Below are positions 22,179-32,261 of a DNA stretch of 64,000 bases, piece by piece. This DNA is from Termitomyces sp. T153 (lineage: Eukaryota; Basidiomycota; Agaricomycetes; Agaricales; Lyophyllaceae). The position numbers and the translations under genes were made by a program. The DNA lies in assembly GCA_018296165.2 (NCBI GenBank), contig JACKQL020000010.1, positions 372,001-436,000 on the forward strand, written 5' to 3'. The first letter of the stretch is position 1, and every line of letters starts with the position of its first letter. Below the pieces are notes generated by a model. The model had not been told where the DNA came from. It saw nothing but the letters and a program-made list of their open reading frames with translations, and made no database searches.

Positions 22179-22740
22179 ATGATGGTGCGTGCACCTTCTG
22201 ACATACGACCCCATATGAATACTGAATCTAAATCTGTATACTCATCACTATAGATTCATGTTGTATGAATACAAAGTCGACTTCGGGCTGATAAATCCTG
22301 GATATATGTGCCAGAAAGTTCATGCTGCGTCAATGTGTTCGCTATGTAGCAGTAGCAATCTATATCTTGTCTACTGTGTCAGATCCTCGAAGTTGTGTTG
22401 TTTCTGATGTGTATCGTTCTTGATGTTGGGATCAGAAACCTCAGATTTCTTTGCAGTGGTGCCCCGGCCCATTGTGCTCGAGTTCAAGTGAACAGATTAT
22501 GAGATTTCGAGGGGACCTAGTGTCCCCTAAACCTGAAACTATAAGAATGATGTTAAGCAGCTGACCAGCTATTTGAAAACACTAAAACACTTTGGTTATG
22601 GAGGTCAGGCAGAGGCAAAATCTCCAAGGAGACAGAACTTGGAGACAGCAGACCAATAAGTAATGCGGAATTCCGTGGGCTACCCTCTTAAACGTCTGAA
22701 TTCTGAATCCTGCGCTGGCCTTCGCGACTAGATTCAGCTG
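22179..22740. other. Intergenic, nothing recognised
   Basis: CG content is host-like. No coding frame, RNA or repeat is recognised. Confidence 0.4.
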
Positions 22741-22794
22741 TCCGAAGAACTGTGACAGCAGAACCCATTAGCATACCTCATCTTGTGGGCACCG

Positions 22795-22973
22795 TAGCGG
22801 ATGGAACACGTGTCTCACTCCTTGGTATTCGCTTTCCCCTTTACCCTTCAGGACCAACTTCGGTGTGCAGAAATCAACAATATTCGGCCAGATTCAACAA
22901 GGGGACATCGCCGCACTCTGTTATACTTTCATTTATTGTGAGTATCGGCAATCTGCTCGTGCCTCGGTGATCC
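22795..22973 (+). pseudogene. Broken partial copy of the 21690 gene
   Basis: The DNA at 22822-22905 matches 21861-21925: the FAFPFT..DQLRCAEINNI text is readable in one frame and parallels LAFPFTREEQFRCAEVNNI. The frame stops at about 22940 after a diverged LLYF segment. The short frame that starts at 22752 reads the same DNA in a different phase. A truncated tandem duplicate is the likely origin. Confidence 0.5.
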
Positions 22974-23127
22974 CAGCATCAAAGTTTGGCTGAAGGGGTA
23001 TGTCAGATGGTATACTGATATAGAGGGTGATTAACGGTGCGTAGAATCATACGGGTAAAGGAAAAGTTCATTGATTTTGGCAGGATTCGGCTTAGATCTC
23101 TTTACTTCAAACACTAAGTTCCCTATA

Positions 23128-23390
23128 TCTCACGCCTCCCCACCCTACACGACAAGTCCCAATCCCACAAAAGGATCCCACTAAGTCTACATGTCTGTCA
23201 TCCAGAGTCATACTCCAGCACATCTGCCACCTCTCTAGTCTTCTCCTCTGTCTTCCCCTCTCTAAACACCTCGGCAATCCACGCGAACCGTCATATCGAG
23301 CCCTGCACCTACTCAGGACGAAGTCCATACGTTGTCGTCGATGCAGTATGCGTATGGGACCCACGTTACCTGCTTCCCGAGCTCAGGGGA
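23128..23390 (-). pseudogene. Broken partial copy of the DJ-1/PfpI gene at 26290-27042
   Basis: On the minus strand the text KQVTWVPYAYCIDDNVWTSS matches the SKQVKWVPHARWVVDGNVWT block of the intact gene. It is followed by a stop where the intact gene reads GVSAGLD, then frame loss through the region matching the GEVFGEETAREVADVLEYE segment. Only about the last 90 codons are represented, and the nucleophile-cysteine part is absent. It lies 3 kb from the functional copy in the same orientation. Confidence 0.75.
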
Positions 23391-23504
23391 GGCTGAGAAG
23401 ACTCAAGAGATGACAGGGATGTCTTCACGCATTCCAGCGTTTGTCCGCTGAAGTCATAGAGGTAGTTTGCCTGCATTCATTGAAAAGCAAGACGGTTGAG
23501 ACGT

Positions 23505-24450
23505 CTACTTAGTCTGACTTAGAAACTCAGATGGTTGAAGAGATTTGGCGTGCATGGCGTACTTGTCCACAATGATGACCTCGATTCGTTGCGCCGTGTA
23601 CACTTGAAGCAGACCGCGAGTCTCTCTTCGATGTTTATCTATCAACATGATGCGTAGTCCGGAAACAGTGTTCTTTCTTTTTGACAGCTCTTCTTCAGCC
23701 TGATTGAATACAAAAACAATTTCAATCAAATGTGTATCCAAGAATATCTGCCATCCTTCCTTGAGTAAAATACGTGAAAGACAACTCAAATCTTCATACC
23801 ACAACTATGATCATTATTCACTAGCAGGTTGTGTGGAATATAGATTGAAATTGCATCATATAGTAAGACAGAGTATTATTATTGAACTCCAAATAAGGAG
23901 CCGGCCCAGCCTGCCTGAATCGTTAGCTCAGCCTTCAAAAACACATACACATGTCCCTTCATGCAAACCTAAGAACTTGAATCAACTTACCCCAATCAAA
24001 TGACACCTCGTAACACTGAGCTCCGCCCCCCCGAAAAAGAAAGAGTCCGGATTCGGGATCATCACACTAAAATTCTCATATGTCGCAGTAGGGTCTTCCG
24101 AATGTATTACGGGGTCATATGGCCCCGTGTGGAAAACGTCGCCGATTGAAAAGCTGGGTGAAGCATAGGGAAGTTGGTCCGCACATCCTTGGAAGCCTAT
24201 GGCAATGCTTTCTTCTATTGACCCGAGGACGCCGTTCTACGGCCGGCAGTAATTATGGTTAGTCCCATAACTTGGGTGTATGAACATGATGTACTTCGCG
24301 TTCGAGTTGAATAGTAATGTTTTTCAGGCTCTGGATGGTGGTGCCATCTTGAGGACTGCCAATATAGCTAACTTGTGCAAGGACCAGGGCAGCGATTAAG
24401 AGGATGGAGACGACTCGGACTCGGACTCGGACGGGTGTGAATAATCTCAT
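23505..24450 (-). CDS. Small secreted protein (three exons, about 198 residues)
   Basis: Exon 1 is 24295-24450, starting with a signal peptide (MRLFTPVRVRVRVVSILLIA ALVLA) and then IGSPQDGTTI, a beginning typical of a basidiomycete family of small secreted beta-rich proteins. Exon 2 is 23991-24236 (NGVLGSIEESIAIGFQGCAD ... GGAELSVTRCHLIG), after a 58-bp intron (GTACAT..TAG). Exon 3 is proposed at 23505-23699 after a 291-bp intron with GTAAGT/CAG. All three junctions are phase 0. The exon 3 text (charged, AEEELSKRK...) is unlike the usual C-terminus of the family, so the 3' end may be mis-joined or novel. An extracellular location is inferred. Confidence 0.6.
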
Positions 24451-25160
24451 GAACGATTCAGTTAAACTAAGAGAAATGCTAGGAATTGGATTGCCTCGGG
24501 CAATTTTTATAACTCTTCAAGTTTACTCGTTCCCTATCGAGTATTGAAAATTTCAAGGGTTGCAGGCAGGCACTATGGTTGTTTTTAGCGTGCCTAAGAC
24601 TTTTTCGCTCACTCCTACTCGAGCCGAACATTCCCAGAGGCTGCCGGTAGCCTGATATGGTAATTTTTTGCTCGAACACATGTGAGTAGGACTCATATCT
24701 CGAAGATCGTGGAATAGTCGGGGACTCAACTCGAATGTACTACACAATTAGTAACTTTCTCGCATGACACACCGGAATCTTCGCTTGTTCATCCGAAAAA
24801 TATTAATGGAAAGAACACAAAAATTGACTGTCTGGTACCGTGATCTACGCAGAGTACGACCTCAAACGTGCATCCTTGATAGCGTGCGCCACTTGAAAAT
24901 CACAAAGAAAGTCACGACTCGAATGTTTAATTCTCCGACGACCACGGCAAACCTTAAGCATACTTAATCACAAAGAACGCTGTATGTCTCCTGTATAGCG
25001 TAGACAATTATAGTACATTTATGTCTTCTATCGACGGGACCCTGGAAGGTGGCGTAGGCTACAGCAGAGATCGACATCGCAGGGCTGGCAATCTCTCGTA
25101 TATCTTCACTCTGAGAAGAATACCGCGATAAGACAACCATATCAATACAGGAACAAAGGT
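24451..25160. other. Intergenic, nothing recognised
   Basis: Host-like CG. Short frames on both strands have no family resemblance. It contains the upstream region of the secreted-protein gene. Confidence 0.4.
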
Positions 25161-25164
25161 CGAG

Positions 25165-25535
25165 CTCGTGACTTTAAGTCGGAGATCCTGGTATCAGATT
25201 TCGGCGAAATACTTCAGTTCGGGTATATCTTTATGGTACAAAAATCACACAGTCACTGAGAAGCGTCAAATGACACAAAGATTGGTTAGACCGAGATGAC
25301 AGATTGCAGGTAGGGTACGGTGTTACTACGGAATTATAGCTAGTGTTATGTCTTCCTTTATCGTCTCGACAGTCTAAATGAATCGCCCGTGACTTGGGGT
25401 CGGAGATCCCGGTATAATATTTCGGCTAAATACTTCAGTCCAGTCTTATGATGGTACAAAATTCACCAAGTCACTCATAAGCGTCACATGAGGTGCTTCG
25501 TGAAGGATTGTCAGACGGAGATGATAGATTAAGCC
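25165..25535 (+). repeat. Degenerate tandem repeat of about 220 bp
   Basis: The block GTGACTT..GTCGGAGATC..GGTAT..TTTCGGC.AAATACTTCAGT, continuing into GTCACT..AAGCGTCA.ATGA and CGGAGATGA.AGATT, occurs at 25170-25315 and again at 25389-25533. A weaker third match to its end (AAACGTCA...GATGACACGAAGG...GAGATGA) is at about 26140-26200. Function is unknown; it may be decayed duplicated intergenic DNA. Confidence 0.6.
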
Positions 25536-26289
25536 AAGATACGCTGCTGTGTTTCAATGAATTCTGGTCTCTCGATAGTCGTGACGAGTTTTTTCGCAGA
25601 ATTCAGCGGCTGGTCAACTTGAAAAAGATGGTAAGCATCATGATTTATGATCAGGTTGTCGCGATATTGGACATCCTCTTGAGTCCATACGGATCCTCAC
25701 TAGTAGGACAAATTTGGGTCTTGGCTCTGGGTATTTCGATATCTTTCTCGTACGGGAAACTAACGACGCTCAAAAGCAAGTGGCGCGAAGTTCAAGAGCG
25801 ATCACCATAGTATGATGGTGGCATTGGATTCTGGAATGAATGTTAATCCAAGCCGTAAAACAGTCGTCGAAGTAGAACTTCTTTGTCATCATCAGGTTCT
25901 CGCGTCTTCGTATCTTCCCAAATCAGACACAACTCCATTTCTTGGCTCTGGTCCTGAGGGGAAGGGGAGGAAGCGGAAGAATATATTGTACGACGTAGTC
26001 GTGGAACACGGGAAGGATATCGATATACCTGATTGGTACGATATGATCAAACCGTGCCAACGTGCCCTTGATTGACATTAAAACTTTTGCTCCACGATAC
26101 GGTGGTAAGTAAGTATGATCATGGAGAAAGCTCAGAAACGTCAAAAAGCATAAGATGACACGAAGGGTAGTCATATTGAGATAGAGCCGAGATGATACCG
26201 GTGCAAGCTGGTGTAATTAGAGCCAAAGGAAGGGATGAGAAGAAAAGTGCACGTCTTCCAAGATGAAAGAAACTAGAGCTCTCACAATC
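25536..26289. other. Region with weak open frames, no gene supported
   Basis: Open frames at 25493-25810 (one hydrophobic stretch, LVGQIWVLALGISISFSYG) and 25812-26075 have no recognisable family and overlap the degenerate repeat. They are not annotated as genes. The end of the region contains the 3' flank of the DJ-1/PfpI gene. Confidence 0.35.
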
Positions 26290-27042
26290 TCACGCTTCCC
26301 CACCTTCACCCTCCAGCCCATACAACTCCGCAAACGGATCCCAGCTCGAATCCATATGTCTCTCATACTCAAGCACATCCGCCACTTCCCTAGCCGTCTC
26401 CTCCCCAAATACCTCACCGATCCACGCGAACGCCACATCGAGCCCCGCACTGACACCGGATGAAGTCCATACGTTGCCGTCGACGACCCAGCGCGCGTGT
26501 GGGACCCACTTGACCTGCTTCGACATCGACGTAGCCCATCCCCACGCCCTCTTATTCGTCGTAGCTCGCTTCCCATCAAGCACACCCGCCTGCGCAGCAA
26601 TGACTGAGCCCGTGCAGACTGTGATGAGGTACTTGAGCTTTGGATACACCTTCTTTGTAAACTCGATAGCATCCTGAATATGTGGAGAGGCAAGATCGCG
26701 CACACCACGCCCGCCCGGAATGAGGAGGACGTCGAGCGGGGGCGCGGTGGTATATGTGTGGGTGGGAAGGACGGATTGACTGAAGGCAGAGGAGGAAGGT
26801 GAGGAGGTGGGGAGCTTGGTGGAGACGGAGGAGAGCGTTGAGGAAATTAAGGAGAGGGTGAGTGGGTGGGGAGAGGTGAAAGCGAGGGTGTTGAGTGCGT
26901 CGAGAGGCCCGAAGATGTCGAGAGATTGGAAACCTGGGAAGAGGACTACGCCGAAGTTGAGCGGGATTGTGGGTGTTTCTGCCGGGATTCGAGTGAGGAA
27001 TTTGAGGTGACTGTTATATTACTTACCAATTTGTGTTGTCAT
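26290..27042 (-). CDS. DJ-1/PfpI family protein (234 residues)
   Basis: Exon 1 is 27027-27042 (MTTQI plus one base). A 48-bp intron (GTAAGT..CAG, 26979-27026) follows, then exon 2, 26290-26978. The fold of the class I glutamine-amidotransferase-like superfamily is clear: NFGVVLFPGFQSLDIFGPLD at the N-terminus, VLLIPGGRG (about residue 95), nucleophile elbow LITVCTGS with its Cys (about 120), TNKRAWGW, and WTSSGVSAGLDVAFAW. Members act as hydratases, deglycase-like enzymes or chaperones; the exact substrate cannot be told. It is likely cytosolic, as no signal is seen. A broken copy lies at 23128-23390. Confidence 0.88.
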
Positions 27043-27639
27043 TGTTCTTGCGCGCGCGGAGTTCTTGGAGGTTTCAGGGAAAGAATACACGGACACAGGT
27101 AGCCATAATCAGAGATCAGAGATTAGACAGGCTATGGTGCGCATGGGTACCAAGAACCCGATAAAGCCATATGTACAGCACCTTTCATAACGGTTTAGAC
27201 CCCTTGAGCTGCCCTTGTTTGGTTGATTTCGTGTTGATGGCCATGCTTGCCGAGACGACCGGCTCGGTGAATAAGTCAATCTTTATTTACACATGTATAT
27301 ATACAGTATGAATAACGTGTTATTAACACCTCACTTGCCTGAGGCCCATTACCCAGTGTTGATAGGTGTGAATAAGTATGAATATCTCCAGAAGTCTTGG
27401 GCATGTGCTGTATCTGGCTGCAATTTGGCTGCAATTATGAGGCTCAAGGCAATGCATCATTTGATCATGTCTTAAAGCATTGTTCAAAGTGTAAATTCCT
27501 CTTCAGATGGTTCTCTTGGTGCCCAGCTCACACAGCTGCAGTCTGAGACTTGGAGTTCAATATCCAAACCAGAGCAATCAAAGGGACTGCTTAGGCAAAA
27601 ATACAGTCTAATAAGCTCAACACAGATGAGCTCAGTTCT
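27043..27639. other. Promoter side of the DJ-1 gene, then CpG-poor repeat
   Basis: 27043-27280 is host-like. From about 27281 CG becomes rare. A block TTTATTTACACATGTA...ATGAATAAC...GTTATTAAC at 27283-27329 is repeated in the same direction on the other side of the next LTR at about 28848-28908 (TTTATTTATATGTA...ATGAATAAC...GTTATTAAC). This may mark both ends of a small element into which the LTR inserted. No gene is supported. Confidence 0.4.
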
Positions 27640-28696
27640 TGTCACGACCCACTCCCTGGACCCCCGACATCGTTTCCAGCCCGCTCGCTTCCCCGGAGTC
27701 CCTCCCCCAATGCCTCGTCAAAACCCCCAACCATCGAACACCCTCCGCGGCCACTCCGGGCAACTCCGGCGGTTCTCTGGCAAACCCCGACAGCCCCCTG
27801 GCTAACTCTGACGACCTTCTCCACAGCCGTTGACGCTTCCCTTGACCCCCTGAGCTCCTGGAACCCTCCCCCACCATTCCTGACCCCGTCATGTGTCTCC
27901 GGCTCACCCCCCTGACTCACCCAACCTCCTCTGGGGCATCACAATGACACCAGAGTGACCCGCGCCCCCAACTGACCCCATCAGAATGTCACCATGGCCC
28001 ACCCCTCATTTGCAACCAACACCCGTTGACTCCGCACGGCTCCGTTGAGTCCCACTGCCACATCCACTGCTCCCAGAGCTCTCCAGTAGTCAGTATATAA
28101 TCTGTAGAGTAACACCTCATACTCCAGTCTTAATGTTACATTAAATGGTTACTTGTGTCTCATGTTTATTTCCATCTCTGTTTTTATTTCTAGCCTCAAA
28201 TCTATCTCTTTCTCAGTCTCATCTCATCTCACCTCTGTCTCATCTTGATTGTCTCTATTTCCTTTGTTTCTCTAAGTTCCTTTCAACTCTGACACCAGTA
28301 CAAACTCCACACATGCACTATGACCCCCAAACATTCTTAAAACAACTCCAGACCTTGCTCCACACTCGGCCCTGGAACCCATCAAGTCTTGATTGACTCC
28401 CTGTCCAACTCTGGCTCTGCCCCCATCACTTGCAAAGCCTCTGTGTACCCTGCAATCTATTTGCATGCCTACAAACTTGTACCTGATGCCCACCCAAGCC
28501 AATGTCTAATATACTTGGTCTTAGACTTTCCCGGACCACTCCAGACTTGCTTGTTTCACTCTCCTTAGCTTCCCCCCACAAGTCCCTACACTCTGCACAA
28601 ACCCTGGAGTGCTAGATTATAAGCACAGGACATCATGTCTGCCTAGTAAGGACTCGCCCAGTGTAGCTGAGCCCCCATAGTCAGTGGAACCTGACA
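27640..28696 (+). repeat. Solo LTR (1057 bp) with target-site duplication
   Basis: It begins TGTCACGACCC and ends GGAACCTGACA. The flanks gttct (27635-27639 and 28697-28701) form a perfect 5-bp duplication. TATATAA is at 28094-28100, and the start block reads AGTCTTAATGTTA (28126-28138), changed at two positions. The first 440 bases keep many CGs, while the rest has almost none. No primer-binding complement follows, so it is a solo LTR. Confidence 0.92.
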
Positions 28697-28701
28697 GTTC
28701 T

Positions 28702-29535
28702 GCTGGTTTCAAGAGGAGAGGAAACAAAGCAGTCAACAAATCAGAAGATGAAAAATCTGTCCCATTAGTCAATGAAGTTCTCACAATGACTGATGTAGAA
28801 CCCTTGAAGGGCTGATGAGAATATATGGAACTTCTAGAATTATTTACTTTATTTATATGTAAAACATTGTTAACAAGCATGAATAACTCATTAGTTACAT
28901 GTTATTAACTAAAATGTGGTTATTGTTATCAATGTATGTGAAAGCCCCTTCAGAATCCAGGAGTTAGTAACATGCATAGCTATTTCCTCAAGAATTATTC
29001 ACCTATGACTCACATGTCAACTCCAACTATCATGAACTCCTCATACTCAGGGACATCAATAACATGACACAACCTGTCTTTGCCCTTAAGCTTGAAGTGG
29101 ATTTGAGCAAGCATCATGTCATCAAGACTCTGGAGCAATTCTTAGAATCTTTCTATTTCCCTGTCTGTAACTATCCCATTGATGACTTCATCTGAATACT
29201 TTCTGGAAGGCAACAAGCTTCCCAACCTTGAGTGGTTTGTTGAGGCTCATATGGCTGATTACTTCAATCACATCATTATGTTATTCTATTCTTTTATGAA
29301 GATCAAGCCTGAACTCATGGGCTACTGGACTGCAGAGAGGTTTAATTAGCTACTTTGTGTAGGGCTATGGAGTGCTAAGCCTGATGTCATGTTTGTCTCC
29401 ATCCACAATGAATACAAAACTTGTCCCAGTCAGGTCATGTGGCCCATGATATATGCCATTGCAGAAGTGATGAGCACAGCACACAATACCCATAAATTGA
29501 GGGACATGGCTGCTAGCAAGGCATTTCTTAATATG
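28702..29535 (+). other. CpG-free degenerate sequence with coding-like text
   Basis: From about 29160 one can read interrupted text such as NKLPNLEWFVEAHMADYF, then ELMGYWTAERFN, then an open frame at 29389-29703 with VMWPMIYAIAEVMSTAHNT. Stops separate the pieces. The MITE described next supplies the end of that frame. I do not recognise the family; a decayed transposon or captured gene is likely. Confidence 0.4.
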
Positions 29536-29537
29536 TA

Positions 29538-29746
29538 CAGTGGGTCAAAAAACTGTCCCAATGTTTTATACTTTTTGAAAGATGACATTGGCATGAAGGA
29601 TTGGGAAGTATTTAAATTCTGGTTAAATCATGTAAAATACTATGGCATCATAGCTACAAATTGCATTTTAGTATATGTAATTCAAATCAAAACTGAGGAG
29701 TAATGGCCATCTTAAACACTTATTGGGACAGTTTTTTGAGCATCTC
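29538..29746. mobile_element. 209-bp MITE with terminal inverted repeats and TA duplication
   Basis: The 25-bp ends are inverted repeats: the left starts CAGTGGG and the right complement GAGATGC, each followed by TCAAAAAACTGTCCCAAT. The inner 18 bases are identical, and 5 of the 7 outer positions are less conserved or mixed. TA flanks both sides (29536-29537 and 29747-29748), as expected for Tc1/mariner-type elements. The interior is AT-rich with no transposase. It lies within the coding-like stretch above, so it inserted later. Confidence 0.85.
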
Positions 29747-29748
29747 TA

Positions 29749-31005
29749 GTGATTAGTGATGTGTACCCACCATTACAATGAACTCACATAATTTCTCTAT
29801 ACATATTTTCAATTGTGCTTGACAGGTCTCCTACACCAATTTGGATCACAAGAATACTGACTATACCAAGATATTTGTGACTTTCTTACTCCAGATTGCC
29901 TTTTCACTAGAATATGGTTTTGATACCAATATCACACACTAAGAACCCCCAATTTCTGTATATTGTAATTCCTCCTATCTGCACAATTCTTGACTTGTGA
30001 TTCTAGACTTGGAGTAGCTCCAAGTTTCTGCCTGAACTTTCAGCAACAAAAAGAAAATTTGAGCTCAAGTACATGAAACAATCCACTGAAGCCAATAACA
30101 GCACTTCCAGTGTAACCAGCTTTGATGTCTTTAACCACTGCTGTCACCTCTACTTCCCCTACCAGCATTGCTGTCCACAACATCCATGAACTGAGTGACT
30201 CACCTCCATCTGTGAACAAAAGCAAAGATGACAAACTATTGTCCCCACATAATTCTCCAGCTTCACCTCACTCAAAGGCTGTAGAACAGAAGTTCACTCT
30301 GCTGCTCAAACAACCTGTGGAAACTTTGTTATTCACTCCTGATGGCTTGTTGCAATATGTGTTGACTAAAGCTGATGTTATATTAAATGTATACTCTAAC
30401 TCAAGAAGTAATATAACAGAGTCATAAAACAATGTTGTAAAGACAAGGTGTTATAAGACTAGGTGCTGCAATGCAAAGACAGAGTTTTGGAGGTTTGTGG
30501 CAAGTCCAAAAGCAGGATTTCACAAAACAAATGCAATGTAGGGCTGTAGAGCTCAGAACTTGGTATGAAAATGAAGCAAGGGAAGAGACAGATGTTGCAT
30601 GCAACAAGATCTCACAGAGCAACATAAACAGGTAGCAGCAGAACCAGGTCTGATGAATGAATGATGTGGCACATAAGTCTAAATAAGAAAGTTCTGGAAA
30701 GTTCCAGAATGCTTACTGATTGCCATGTGGAATGCAGTCAAGTCTGGCAGGAATTCCATGCATTTAAGCACACAAAACCCTTCTCTTGTTACTTACCCAG
30801 ATATGATAATGTTCTATGCATATCCAGATGAAGGATTTATACTCTGAAATGATATATATACCAACATGTATAAATATAGTAAGGCCTGGTAAGGGTCAAG
30901 TTAGCCTGGAATCTCTCTGGGATTCCTGATACCAAGATAGTATTGATTTCTTTGCATGATACAAAGTGTTTGAAGATAATAATAATGCATCATTATGAAA
31001 TTGAA
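29749..31005. other. CpG-free degenerate repeat DNA
   Basis: An open frame at 30122-30427 encodes a Ser/Pro/Thr-rich text without a known domain. Nothing else is recognised. The sequence resembles its surroundings in lacking CG. Confidence 0.35.
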
Positions 31006-31064
31006 TTATATTGACAACTAAATATGACTCTTAAGTTGTATCATTATCTGAGTTGTCAACATAA
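31006..31064. repeat. Short inverted repeat, possibly an LTR edge of a copia-like element
   Basis: TTATATTGACAACT (about 31004-31017) and AGTTGTCAACATAA (about 31051-31064) are complementary at 13 of 14 positions. On the minus strand the outer arm begins TGTTGACAACTC, a common start of copia LTRs. About 140 bases further on that strand TGGTATCAGG (around 30927) resembles a methionine-tRNA primer-binding site. No copia gene is seen, so this is tentative. Confidence 0.25.
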
Positions 31065-32181
31065 TCCTTTGATCAAACATTTGGTCTTAGGCCATGTTCG
31101 GCCATGTTTTCTGAGCAACTTTTTGCTGATGAAAAGGGCAAGCCAGTGATGCAGAGTTTGATGGGCTGATGACATGGATAATGGCTGATAGTGGGGGTTG
31201 GAAGATTTTGATCTGAAGTGGGGCCAGGAAAAAGGGGAGGATGCTACAGGGATTGTGGCAAAGGATAGGGTCATGACACTATGGTCCCTCCTCTTATTCA
31301 TAACACTTTGGCTGCTTGGCCCATGGCCTTTCTGCCTCTTCTGTCATGCAGCCTGTGCCAAGTGCTGCTGAAACCCCTCCCCTGATCCAGACAGTCTCAA
31401 ATCTCACTCTCAGCCTTTTTTCTATACAGTTGACATTTATGTCTCCCCTGCTCACATCCCCCCCTATATCAAATTTTGCCCTTCACTCACCCTCAACTCT
31501 GTTTGTTCAAGATCCCACCACTTCAAATCAGTCCCTTGCATCTGCCAATAAGCTGCTTGGTTCAAACATTTTTTTCCAACCCTTCTTTTATATAATTTAC
31601 CATGAATAGCACTTTCTCCACTTCCACTGCTTTGTCCATTCCCACCACTTCTTCTGGCCCATTGATCTTGGCATTCATGCCTTCTGCTTTGTCCTCCCTT
31701 TTCTCCTTTTCTGAATTTTCAACCATGGGCCCTACATTGAACATTGCTAGTGCCATGCCCTCTAGCCAGCCTAGCCAGAAGATCATTGCCAACACTCTCC
31801 TTGTACACAAATCTGCAGGAGATAAAGGTGCAAAGAAAACATCAGGTAAAAAGGCAATGAAAATGTGGCCTACCCACTCCACAACCACAAGATACTATGC
31901 AACCAACTCTTTCTAATCTCAGACTGACAAAAACTGATAGAAACCTCTGCACAATAAATTGATGTGCTTGCAATGTGGATGATTCTAAAGCCAAGAAGGA
32001 TGGAGATGGGGCAATCTGCATTGATTTAGCTACATTCTAACTACAAGATTGATTACTTTTCTAGTCAAACCAAGGGAGGAGTGAATTCCCCTCAATACAA
32101 ACCTAGTAATAATCATTGAATATTTGTGTCAAAGTCAGTTCAAGTGAGGTCAAAGATGTTCCATAAGATCTAGCAATATCA
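31065..32181. other. CpG-poor DNA with two low-complexity open frames
   Basis: Open frames at 31316-31609 and 31602-31916 (plus) are Ser/Thr/Pro-rich. The second ends in a basic stretch, GDKGAKKTSGKKAMKMWPTH. They look like the disordered N-terminus of a transposon or accessory protein but match no family I know. Confidence 0.3.
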
Positions 32182-32261
32182 AATAAAGCTTTAATCAATG
32201 TAACAAAGCTTTACTCAATGTGACAAAGCTTTACTCAATGTAACAAAGCTTTACTCAATGT
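32182..32261 (+). repeat. Four tandem 20-bp units with an AAGCTT core
   Basis: Units at 32182, 32202, 32222 and 32242 follow AACAAAGCTTTACTCAATGT with one to three changes each. Each unit contains the palindrome AAAGCTTT. Confidence 0.95.
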
